From positions 1 through 49,077 of the forward strand of contig JAQGHC010000002.1 in the NCBI GenBank assembly GCA_028289015.1: a stretch of DNA of 49,077 nucleotides, read 5' to 3'. Positions 17,242 through 24,668 of this stretch are shown here, in pieces (within the stretch, counting starts at the first letter, position 1; every line of letters starts with the position of its first letter). A program made the position numbers and the translations under genes. The notes beneath the pieces were generated by a model, which did no database searches, was not told the DNA's origin, and saw nothing but the letters and a program-made list of their open reading frames with translations. Source of the stretch: Candidatus Saccharimonadota bacterium (GTDB lineage: Bacteria > Patescibacteriota > Saccharimonadia > Saccharimonadales > Saccharimonadaceae).

Positions 17242-18315
17242 CTAAATACGATACCACTTAGTGCCGTCGCTAAGAAAATCGTTGCTTTGTCGCTGAGTAT
17301 TGACCGAAATAGTCACTTGGTCGTCAATTAGCTCCCCGCCCTGTGGCTGGACGATAATTGCGTTTACGCTGCTATCAACCTTTTTGACACTTAGCGTTGC
17401 GCCGCTTGCAACTGGAGGCATCGTAATAGTAAAGCCGCCACTCGTTGCGTTAGCAATCACAAAATCACCGTTAACTGCCGTATAGGCTGTCGTTCTAGCG
17501 ATGACAGCGACGCCAGGACCGCTGCCCGCAGGAAGAGTATAGTAACCTTTTGTGCCCGACGCATTAGTACCGTAGTATTTACCATTGCCAGGGGCTGCAC
17601 TGTCGCCACTTAAACTTAATGTGCGGCTAGCAGAGAGGTTACCACCACCATCCAAAGAGCCGCTCGTGGCAATTTGAATTGTTTGGTCAACTTTAGCAGC
17701 AAGGACCTGGAACAGTTGGCGCAGCAGCCGTGCCACCAAGGTCGCCAGCGAGCTGAACGATACCTTTTGTAGAAGCAGTGGCGTCTGAGATGTCTCCGAC
17801 ACTACTTGGAGTCGCCCAAGCCAAGCCAACGCCGTCATAGGACAGAACCTGATTGGCAATAGCACCGCTGGCACTTAACTTTCCAACAGTCACAGTGCTA
17901 TTTGCCAACTTGGATGTCGTGACACTTCCATCAGCTGTCGTCGTGGTGTTCAGTTTTGTTTGCACAGCAGCGGCTAGGTCAGCTTCGGGAACACCGCCAG
18001 CAGGGAGAGTGTATTTCACATTAATGGCTGATTGTGTCGCAGTTGAGATAGGCTTGCCAAATCACTAGCATTGTCAGCATTTGCTAAACTAACGTCTGCT
18101 TTGGTGATTGCGACTGCGCCCGTCCGGCCATTCACACTGGCGACACTATTACTTCCAATCACATTAAGTTTCGCTACGGTCGCAGAATCCAACTTTGCTT
18201 CAGAAATAATTCCGTCTTTTAATGTTCCGTCACTTCGATGTACTTGACTTAGGTAGTCATTGAGAATACTACCCCACCGACCACTATCCGAACCGGGCTG
18301 CGGTAACCGTGCCAT
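17242..18315 (-). pseudogene. Fibre-like surface protein gene with two frameshifts
   Basis: Three consecutive frames reconstruct one protein of about 355 residues. Frame 1 (from ATG 18315, MARLPQPGSDSGRWGSILND) covers about 90 residues. Frame 2 (KYTLPAGGVPEADLAAAVQTKLN...) continues after a 1-base shift near 18030-18045. Frame 3 (LAAKVDQTIQIATSG...) continues after another near 17700. The pieces join without loss of meaning (ATQSAINV|KYTLPAGG; APTVPG|LAAKVDQ). The start type and the repeated 'xxxKLxxxTVxKL' pattern are typical of phage-tail-fibre-like proteins abundant in Saccharibacteria. The C-terminus (FTITMPP...NDFLSDGTKWYRI) is a beta-rich fibre tip. Either recent inactivation, phase variation or sequence error. 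Confidence 0.7.
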
Positions 18316-18484
18316 GCGCTTCTCATTATGTATTATTTACAGCGTTATAGCATAAGTGTAGTATTATATTCTCCTTTATTCAATATAAATATATTCTTTA
18401 CCCTATAAGCGTGCGAATTAAAATACAATTAGATTTTTATCACCCTCGAATTGTCTCTCATGCTTAGTTAGATTTTGATATCGC

Positions 18485-19021
18485 TTATCCTTGTTGTATT
18501 GCCTCGACGATTGCTTGACTAAACGCCGGGATGTCATCAGGGTTTCGACTAGTAATAACATACCCGTCGATTACGACATCTTGGTCAATCCATATGGCAC
18601 CGGCATTTTTCATATCATCTTTTAGAGTCGGATAGGATGTAAGCGTTTTGCCTTCAATAATATCCAATGAAACAAGTACCCACGGTGCATGACAAATAGC
18701 TGCAACGATCTTACCGCTGTTGTACATACTTTCTACAAAATTAAGCGCATCAGGAACAATACGCAGATTATCAGCGTTCACGACACCACCGGGCAGTACG
18801 ACCGCATCGTAATCTTCTGGCAAAACCTCACTTAATTGCATATCAACATCAAATGTATCACCTAGTTCAACATGATGCAGGCCATGAACTTCTTCTTTGT
18901 CTGGTGCGATCAAGTTTACTTCATAGCCAGCTTGCTGTAAAAGTGTTCGTACGTCTTCCATCTCGGCCTGTTCGAAATAATCATGAACAATCATGGCAAT
19001 TCGTTTATTCTCTTCTTCCAT
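18485..19021 (-). CDS. DJ-1/PfpI family protein
   Basis: 178 residues, standard length for the single-domain PfpI/YhbO class. Nucleophile elbow AAICHAPW with Cys110-His111; VVLPGGVVNADNLR is the oxyanion-side glycine loop; an acidic residue near position 17-20 (YFEQAEMED) matches the glutamate that supports the cysteine. Family members act as chaperones, glyoxalase-type deglycases or amidotransferase-like hydrolases under stress. Activity cannot be decided from sequence. Start ATG 19021. It lies downstream of the hrcA-grpE operon with a 103-bp gap, so co-expression during stress is possible but not shown. Confidence 0.9.
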   Translation of the reverse strand: MEEENKRIAMIVHDYFEQAEMEDVRTLLQQAGYEVNLIAPDKEEVHGLHHVELGDTFDVDMQLSEVLPEDYDAVVLPGGVVNADNLRIVPDALNFVESMYNSGKIVAAICHAPWVLVSLDIIEGKTLTSYPTLKDDMKNAGAIWIDQDVVIDGYVITSRNPDDIPAFSQAIVEAIQQG

Positions 19022-19124
19022 ACGATCAATCTCCCTTATGTAACCAATCTATAATAACAAAGTGAGAAATGGCTGTATGTGAAATATATAACTATTCCGA
19101 CGAACTATATCGTACTTTCGTCTA

Positions 19125-19589
19125 CTATTGGCGAGTGACTTTGACCATCGCATGGCGGATTGGCTGGCCATTAAGCGTATAGCCAGCCTGTAATTCTTCG
19201 GCAATCACCTCTTTTTCACCTTCGGCTTCTTCATCAAATTGAATCGCTTCGTGGAAGTCCGGATTAAACTCGACACCATTAGCGGCATCAATTCGTTTTA
19301 AGTTTAGACCTTCGAGTGATTTTTCAAGATTTTTTACCAGATTGGCAATACCTTGGACCCACTTATTATCTTTTAATTCTTCAGGCGTGTAGGCGATGGC
19401 ACGTTCGATATTATCAATAACAGGTAGCAGTTTTAGAATTGCGGCAGATTGTCCATGTGTATATGTAGCGGCTTTGTCAGCTTCACTACGCTTACGGTAA
19501 TTTTCAAAATCCGCCCGCGTACGCTGCAAATCGCCAGTTAACTCAACGATTTGCTCTTCAAGATCTTCAACTTTTTTACTTTTTGTCAT
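19125..19589 (-). CDS. grpE: Nucleotide exchange factor GrpE
   Basis: 154 residues. A short coiled-coil N-terminus (EDLEEQIVELTGDLQRTRADFENYRKR, with the conserved ADFxNYRKR) leads into the four-helix bundle (LLPVIDNIERAI) and the beta wing (FNPDFHEAI...LQAGYTLNGQPIRHAMVKVTR). It drives ADP release from DnaK. The start ATG 19589 has a GGGAG ribosome site in the 12 bp after the stop of the 44-codon gene. Third gene of the hrcA operon. Confidence 0.96.
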   Translation of the reverse strand: MTKSKKVEDLEEQIVELTGDLQRTRADFENYRKRSEADKAATYTHGQSAAILKLLPVIDNIERAIAYTPEELKDNKWVQGIANLVKNLEKSLEGLNLKRIDAANGVEFNPDFHEAIQFDEEAEGEKEVIAEELQAGYTLNGQPIRHAMVKVTRQ

Positions 19590-19601
19590 TTTTCAAACTC
19601 C

Positions 19602-19736
19602 CTAAAATAGATTCCCAATTGCGTTAATTAAACTAATGAGCGCGTCGCCGATTGCCTGAACAACGGCAACGACCGCATTCACAATTGCACCGATGACTGC
19701 GATGAATCCATCGATAATCGTGTTGATAACTTCCAT
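19602..19736 (-). CDS. 44-residue amphipathic peptide made of four 11-residue repeats
   Basis: New small gene, in no family I know. ATG 19736 shares one base with the TAA of hrcA (TAATG coupling), and a near-perfect ribosome site (GAGGAGGT, 19744-19748 core) lies 7 bp upstream inside the hrcA end. The product (from MEVINTIIDGF to ALISLINAIGNLF, then TAG) has no Lys, Arg, His, Cys or Pro, and net charge about -3. It divides exactly into 4 x 11 residues with consensus IAVINAIGDAL. Polar residues recur every 11: positions 5/16/27/38 (N, G, Q, N) and 9/20/31/42 (D, N, D, N). On a helix these form one narrow polar stripe, so it should be a membrane-surface amphipathic helix or a self-assembling hendecad helix. 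Located between the HrcA repressor and GrpE under CIRCE control. Function unknown; a heat- or envelope-stress membrane peptide is a guess. Confidence 0.8.
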   Translation of the reverse strand: MEVINTIIDGFIAVIGAIVNAVVAVVQAIGDALISLINAIGNLF

Positions 19737-20449
19737 TACAATACCTCCTCTAACATTGCGCCGGCATGACGCACGAGCCGCATTACTTTTCCATAACTTT
19801 GACGTGTCGGGCCAAGGACACCGATGTAACTACGATCACTATACGGCGAACGGAAGCGGCTGATAATCAAACTTGCCCCGCTAGTTTTACCGATCGGATT
19901 TTCGGCGCCGATGTAGACATTTAACGGTTCGTTCGGCGCCGCTTCGCGTAGCCACGGCTCTAGGTTATCAAGCAACCTGGCAACCGATTGGGCGTGCGTC
20001 CCGCTCATAAATTCTGGCTGCGAGAACAGATTGCCAATACCGCTCATATATAACTCGTCCCCGATTGTTGCAATACCTAAGTTTTGCGTCAGATCAACAA
20101 GACTGTCAACAGCACTGCGAATTGCCCGATCTGCCCGTTCGCCACCATACGTATTGACTCGCGCCTCAATCGCTCTCGCACTGCGATCAAGTTCTTGCGT
20201 CTGCTCATTGGCGTGCTGTTCGGTTAACGTGTTGACGTAAAATCGGTAGCCTTGATCGGTTGGTATACGTCCCGCACTAGTGTGTGGTTGCATAATCATT
20301 CCCATATCCTCTAACCGTGCCATTTCACTACGGATTGTGGCGCTAGAAACATTAAATAATTTTGCTAGTATCACGCTACCGACAGGCACAGCTATTTCAG
20401 CGTACTGTTCGATAATTGCGGCAAGGATGGCTATTTGACGACTTGTCAT
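19736..20449 (-). CDS. hrcA: Heat-inducible transcription repressor HrcA (short form)
   Basis: 237 residues, against about 340 for typical HrcA. The N-terminal winged helix (1-80) shows YAEIAVPVGSVILAKLFNVSSATIRSEMARLEDMGMI and PHTSAGRIPTDQGYRFYV, the two family signatures. The C-terminal half keeps the GAF-like core (MSGIGNLFSQPEF; SLIISRFRSPYSDRSYIGVLGPTRQSYGKVM) but the inserted dimerisation domain is missing or very short. It represses chaperone genes by binding CIRCE; its own promoter carries CIRCE, so it is autoregulated. The -10 box ends 6 bp before the ATG: leaderless. First gene of an operon with the 44-codon gene and grpE. Confidence 0.95.
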   Translation of the reverse strand: MTSRQIAILAAIIEQYAEIAVPVGSVILAKLFNVSSATIRSEMARLEDMGMIMQPHTSAGRIPTDQGYRFYVNTLTEQHANEQTQELDRSARAIEARVNTYGGERADRAIRSAVDSLVDLTQNLGIATIGDELYMSGIGNLFSQPEFMSGTHAQSVARLLDNLEPWLREAAPNEPLNVYIGAENPIGKTSGASLIISRFRSPYSDRSYIGVLGPTRQSYGKVMRLVRHAGAMLEEVL

Positions 20450-20455
20450 AGTCTT

Positions 20456-20496
20456 ATTTTAACGTAAGTCTAGCACTCTTGCAACCAGAGTGCTAG
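20456..20496 (-). promoter_or_regulatory. hrcA promoter with CIRCE operator
   Basis: CIRCE CTAGCACTC-N9-GAGTGCTAG at 20470-20496. On the minus strand TTGCAA (20484-20479), within the CIRCE spacer, is 17 bp from TAAAAT (20461-20456). Transcription would start at about 20449, the first base of the hrcA ATG. Confidence 0.9.
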
Positions 20497-20502
20497 ACGA
20501 TC

Positions 20503-21216
20503 CTATAGACTTGTTTGAATGGCTGTTAAAAGATCGCGAGCCCTCAATCGAGCCTCGTCGTCCTTGCGATGAAAAACATCAGGACTATGCGCTATTTCTT
20601 CTGCGACTACAACAGCTCGATTTAGATCATCGTTAATAATAAAATGATAATATGGCACCTCTAAGGCATGCGTCAGTTCACTAACCGCACTGTTACGGCG
20701 CTTAATCCATTCTGCTTCGAAAGCTTCTGGCGTTTCGTATCGCTGAGATAAACGCTCACGCCATATAGAATAGCTAGGTGGAATAACAAAGATTGCAACA
20801 ACATGCTGTGATAACTCCTTGTATTCTGAGACACCCTGAACATCTACATCAGTAATGGCGATCTTCTGTTGATCATGAGATTGCTGCAACTCCTCGGCGC
20901 TTGTACCGTACACTGTGCCATGGACAAATTTTGCTTCGATAAATTCATGATTTTCGAGCATCTTTTTTGCGACACTGCTGTCGATAAAATGATAATCTAC
21001 AGCAGGTATTTCACTGACGCCATTATTCAGGCGCGGAGCACGTGTCGTATGCGAAACGATATCACGAAAATCAGACTTCTTTAGAAGCTCTTTTTTGATA
21101 GTATCTTTTCCTGCACCAGATATACCAACAAGTAAAGTTATTTTTGTTTCACGCACCAGCTCGGTTACACGCTCAGACGATTCATAGGCGGCAATTAATT
21201 CGGCAATTTCGTTCAT
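20503..21216 (-). CDS. gmk: Guanylate kinase family protein
   Basis: 237 residues from ATG 21216. An upstream in-frame ATG at 21225 overlaps the TATAAT box, so the second ATG, 7 bp after the box, is preferred. About 25 extra N-terminal helical residues precede the P-loop GISGAGKDT. GMP-binding region: SHTTRAPR, VDYHFI, FVHGTVYGTS; then ITDVDVQGV and IFVIPPS, and the lid (RLSQRYETPEAFEAEW). It converts GMP to GDP. The P-loop has Asp in place of the usual Ser/Thr after Lys, a small departure. It ends 7 bp before the hrcA CIRCE. Confidence 0.88.
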   Translation of the reverse strand: MNEIAELIAAYESSERVTELVRETKITLLVGISGAGKDTIKKELLKKSDFRDIVSHTTRAPRLNNGVSEIPAVDYHFIDSSVAKKMLENHEFIEAKFVHGTVYGTSAEELQQSHDQQKIAITDVDVQGVSEYKELSQHVVAIFVIPPSYSIWRERLSQRYETPEAFEAEWIKRRNSAVSELTHALEVPYYHFIINDDLNRAVVVAEEIAHSPDVFHRKDDEARLRARDLLTAIQTSL

Positions 21217-21223
21217 TTGATCC

Positions 21224-21229
21224 ATTATA
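21224..21229 (-). promoter_or_regulatory. gmk -10 box overlapping an upstream ATG
   Basis: TATAAT on the minus strand; its last two bases are the first two of the upstream ATG. The next in-frame ATG follows 7 bp later, where transcription should begin. Confidence 0.45.
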
Positions 21230-21234
21230 ACAGG

Positions 21235-23013
21235 TTAATCTCGCTTTAGCATAACCGTAAAGGCTTCGGATGGTATATCGACTTTACCAAAACGTTTCAT
21301 GCGTTTTTTACCTTTTGCCTGCTTGGCAAGGACCTTTTTTTTGCGCGACACATCACCACCATAAAGGCCGGTTGTCACATCTTTGCGATACGCAGAGAGG
21401 TCGGCGCGTGCGATAAATTTGCCGCCAATAGCTGCTTGTAAAGGTACTTGGAAATTTTGGCGCGGAATAACTTCTTTTAACTTGTCGACAACCATACGGC
21501 CAAGGTGCTGCGATTCAGAACGGTGAGTCATCACACTTAACGCATCAACAATTTCACTGGCGACATAAAAATCTACCTTTACTAAGTCTTCAGCGCGATA
21601 GTCGTCAAGTTCGTAATTAAACGATCCGTAGCCACTAGTAACCGATTTTAGCTGGTCGTAAAAATCAGTTAAAAGGTTAGCGAGTGGCGCTTCAAAACTA
21701 ATCAGGGCACGCTCATCGATATAGCTCAGATTCTTTTGCTGGCCACGCTTGTTCACAATTAGCTGGATCACTGCACCAATATAATTTTGCGGAACAATAA
21801 TCTCACCTTTGATCCACGGCTCACGAATCTCAGCAATCCGCGACGGATCAGGCAGGCTTGATGCCGACTTAATATCAAGCTCTTCCCCATTTTGTAGTTT
21901 CACTTGGTAATCCGTACTTGGATTTGTGACAACAAGATCAAGGGAATACTCGCGTTCAAGGCGTTCGCGGACGATATCCATATGAAGTAGTCCAAGGAAG
22001 CCGATACGAACACCAAACCCAAGGACTGGTGAGTTTTCCGGCTCAAATTGCAAGGCGGAATCACTCAGGCTGAGCTTCTCGACCGCTTCTTTTAATTCAT
22101 TGTAGTCTTCGTTTGAAACTGGAAAGAAACCAGCGTAGACAAATGGCTTGACGTTGAGATAGCCAGGGAGCATTTCTTCAGCGCGATGTCGTTTAACGGT
22201 TACCGTATCTCCCACTCGGGCGTCGCGCGTCGTCTTTAAATTGGTAACGATATAACCCACTTGGCCAGTCGCAATATCCAGACCCGGGCTCATTGACGGC
22301 GAAAGGGCGCCAACTTCAAGCGCAAGGCCGGTCGCACCAGTTGCAAGCATTTCAATCGCGTCACCTTTTTTCACCATACCATCGACGACCCGAGTATAAA
22401 GGACGACGCCACGATAATCATCATAGTAACTATCAAAAATCAAGGCGCGCGTCGGTTGATCGGCTTTACCTTGCGGCGGCACAATCCGCTCGGTGACCGC
22501 ATCTAATACGCTTAGGACACCTTCGCCAGTTTTAGCACTGACCTTTAAAATATCGTCTTCTGTGCAGCCGAGTAAATTAATAATTTCAGCGGATACTCGT
22601 GGGATATCAGCAGCAGGTAAATCGATCTTATTCAGCACAGGAATAATCGTTAAATCTGCTGCTAATGCCAAATAAACATTGGCGAGCGTTTGCGCTTGAA
22701 TGCCCTGGCTGGCATCTACCACTAGCACCGCACCTTCACAGGCAGCCAATGACCGACTGACCTCATAACTAAAGTCTACGTGCCCTGGCGTATCAATCAA
22801 ATTCAGTATAAACTCTTTATAGCGCATTTGCACCGGTGTAAGTTTAATCGTAATCCCCTTTTCTCGTTCCAGATCCATCGTATCAAGCAGTTGTGATTTC
22901 ATATCACGCTTTTGCACAGTACCTGACAGCTCCATCATGCGATCAGCAAGTGTCGACTTTCCATGGTCGATATGGGCAATGATACAAAAATTTCTTATTT
23001 GAGATTGGTTCAT
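21235..23013 (-). CDS. lepA: Elongation factor 4 (LepA)
   Basis: 592 residues, standard LepA length. GTPase motifs AHIDHGKST (G1), GITIK (G2 region), DTPGHVDF (G3), NKIDLP (G4), SAKTG (G5). EF-G-like domains II, III and V follow, then the LepA-specific C-terminal domain with its basic KKKVLAKQAKGKKRMKRFG segment that reaches the peptidyl-transferase centre. EF4 helps stalled or mis-translocated ribosomes and ribosome biogenesis. No ribosome site is visible before ATG 23013, and the -10 box is close, giving a leader of about 7 nt. Confidence 0.97.
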   Translation of the reverse strand: MNQSQIRNFCIIAHIDHGKSTLADRMMELSGTVQKRDMKSQLLDTMDLEREKGITIKLTPVQMRYKEFILNLIDTPGHVDFSYEVSRSLAACEGAVLVVDASQGIQAQTLANVYLALAADLTIIPVLNKIDLPAADIPRVSAEIINLLGCTEDDILKVSAKTGEGVLSVLDAVTERIVPPQGKADQPTRALIFDSYYDDYRGVVLYTRVVDGMVKKGDAIEMLATGATGLALEVGALSPSMSPGLDIATGQVGYIVTNLKTTRDARVGDTVTVKRHRAEEMLPGYLNVKPFVYAGFFPVSNEDYNELKEAVEKLSLSDSALQFEPENSPVLGFGVRIGFLGLLHMDIVRERLEREYSLDLVVTNPSTDYQVKLQNGEELDIKSASSLPDPSRIAEIREPWIKGEIIVPQNYIGAVIQLIVNKRGQQKNLSYIDERALISFEAPLANLLTDFYDQLKSVTSGYGSFNYELDDYRAEDLVKVDFYVASEIVDALSVMTHRSESQHLGRMVVDKLKEVIPRQNFQVPLQAAIGGKFIARADLSAYRKDVTTGLYGGDVSRKKKVLAKQAKGKKRMKRFGKVDIPSEAFTVMLKRD

Positions 23014-23027
23014 ACTGTAGTGTATAT

Positions 23028-23033
23028 ATTATA
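23028..23033 (-). promoter_or_regulatory. lepA -10 box
   Basis: TATAAT on the minus strand, 14 bp before the lepA ATG. It sits in the gap between murJ and lepA. Confidence 0.4.
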
Positions 23034-23039
23034 CCATTT

Positions 23040-24662
23040 TTATCTTGCTCTACCAAAGAGCAATGACTTTACGCGCTTTATAACAGGTTTCGCTTCGGAC
23101 AGTTTAAGCAACTGACTAAACCAGACGTATGATCCTAGGCTAACAAATACAATGACAACGAACTTTGGGAATGTTTCTAAAAACTTTTGATCTACCTCTT
23201 GTAGCTGGAACAATTGCACTAATATGTAACTAATTACTGCCATCAGCCCTGTTGCGCCAAGCATACGCCCGATCGCATGCATAAACTTAACATCAAACAA
23301 ATCCGGCATTTTTTTCGACATAATAACGAACAAAATTACGACTTCAACCATCGCAACAATTGACTGCGCCCAGGCTAGTCCATACGGACCCCAATCAAGT
23401 ACCATAGTAAACCAAACCGCAAGAGCAACGTTTAGTGCAATCGCAAAAATAGAAACGTATAGTGGCGTTTTAGTATCCTGCTGGGCGTAAAAGCTACGTG
23501 CGGCAATATGATATATCGACCGGAATAAAATCGCGACGACTAAGGCACCCAATAAGTTAGCCATCAACGAATCCCCGCCTTCTTTTATAAAGTTGACAAC
23601 ATAGCCGCGTGCAAAAAACGCAATTGCTGCAACTGGCAAAATAATCCACGTGATTACCCGAATAGTGCCGCGCAATTCTTTAGTAAATAAGTCGACTCGA
23701 CCCTCACCTAGACGTTCGGTCAGACTTGGGAAAGCCGCTGTACTGATCGCCACACCGATTAAATTAATCGGCATTAGGTGCAATGTCAAAGCTTGGTTAT
23801 AGGCACGTATTGTTCCAGATGCCATTCGGGAAGCCAGGTTGGTTTCTGCAATGCTAACGACGTAATCCATACCCTGATCCAAAGAGCGTGCCGGTAACAA
23901 GGATAATACTTTCCGAAACCCTTTGTTCTTCCAATAAATTTTAAATCGGTAATCAAACCCAAGGCCAAATAACCCGATCGTACTGACGAGTAGTTGCATG
24001 ATAGAGCCTAAAACCACACCTAATGCGACGCCCATAATCCCGCCTTCAAATATCTGCCAACTGCCAATACTGATTCCCTGCGTAAAAAATAACGTCCCAA
24101 TGATAATGCCGACATTATAAATAGTCGGTGCCAAAGCGAAGAACGTAAAGCGACCTATCGCTTGCTGCATGCTTGCGATCACTGTCGCAATTGCGAATAG
24201 AAATGGGTTGACGGCAATGACCCGCATCATGCTTACCGCCAGCGCCCGACTTGCTTCGTCTAAACCTGGAGCCACAATATATTGAACAATGGGTTCGGCA
24301 AATATGATAATAAGAACACTGGCCGCTAGGGTAATAAGCGCCATAAAATTAATTAGGCTTGTTGATAGTTCCCATGCTGAACGCTTGTTACCTTTTGCTA
24401 GTCGCTGATTAAATACAGGAATAAACGTCACGCTTAACGCGCCCGACACCAGAATAATAAACATAAAATCCGGTAGCGTAAACGCAACGGTGTACGCATC
24501 AATCCCGGTTGGGTAGGTATCGTAATACGCACGGTTCAAAAAGCGTTCACGAAGAATGCCCAGCAGGGCTGATAGCAAAGTAGATCCAGCCAGCAGCACG
24601 GCTGCAAGCTGGATCGGCACTTTCTTATTCGCTTTCGCGACAGCGGCTTGGACTCGGCCCAT
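23040..24662 (-). CDS. murJ: Lipid II flippase MurJ
   Basis: 540 residues with about 14 membrane helices. The MviN signature is clear near the start (STLLSALLGILRERFLN... and DAYTVAFTLPDFMFIILVSGALSVTFIPVFNQ). Later segments include AIGRFTFFALAPTIYNVGIIIG, LHLMPINLIGVAISTAAFPSLTER and AARSFYAQQDTKTPLY, all MurJ landmarks. It moves the peptidoglycan precursor lipid II across the inner membrane. The ribosome site (AGGA) overlaps the stop of ftsH, 6 bp upstream, so ftsH-murJ form an operon. Confidence 0.95.
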   Translation of the reverse strand: MGRVQAAVAKANKKVPIQLAAVLLAGSTLLSALLGILRERFLNRAYYDTYPTGIDAYTVAFTLPDFMFIILVSGALSVTFIPVFNQRLAKGNKRSAWELSTSLINFMALITLAASVLIIIFAEPIVQYIVAPGLDEASRALAVSMMRVIAVNPFLFAIATVIASMQQAIGRFTFFALAPTIYNVGIIIGTLFFTQGISIGSWQIFEGGIMGVALGVVLGSIMQLLVSTIGLFGLGFDYRFKIYWKNKGFRKVLSLLPARSLDQGMDYVVSIAETNLASRMASGTIRAYNQALTLHLMPINLIGVAISTAAFPSLTERLGEGRVDLFTKELRGTIRVITWIILPVAAIAFFARGYVVNFIKEGGDSLMANLLGALVVAILFRSIYHIAARSFYAQQDTKTPLYVSIFAIALNVALAVWFTMVLDWGPYGLAWAQSIVAMVEVVILFVIMSKKMPDLFDVKFMHAIGRMLGATGLMAVISYILVQLFQLQEVDQKFLETFPKFVVIVFVSLGSYVWFSQLLKLSEAKPVIKRVKSLLFGRAR

Positions 24663-24668
24663 ATATTC

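Noticed and set aside
19602-19736. Naming the 44-residue peptide a phenol-soluble modulin
   Set aside because: Length and amphipathic character are similar, but sequence, operon context and the exact 11-residue repeats do not support homology.
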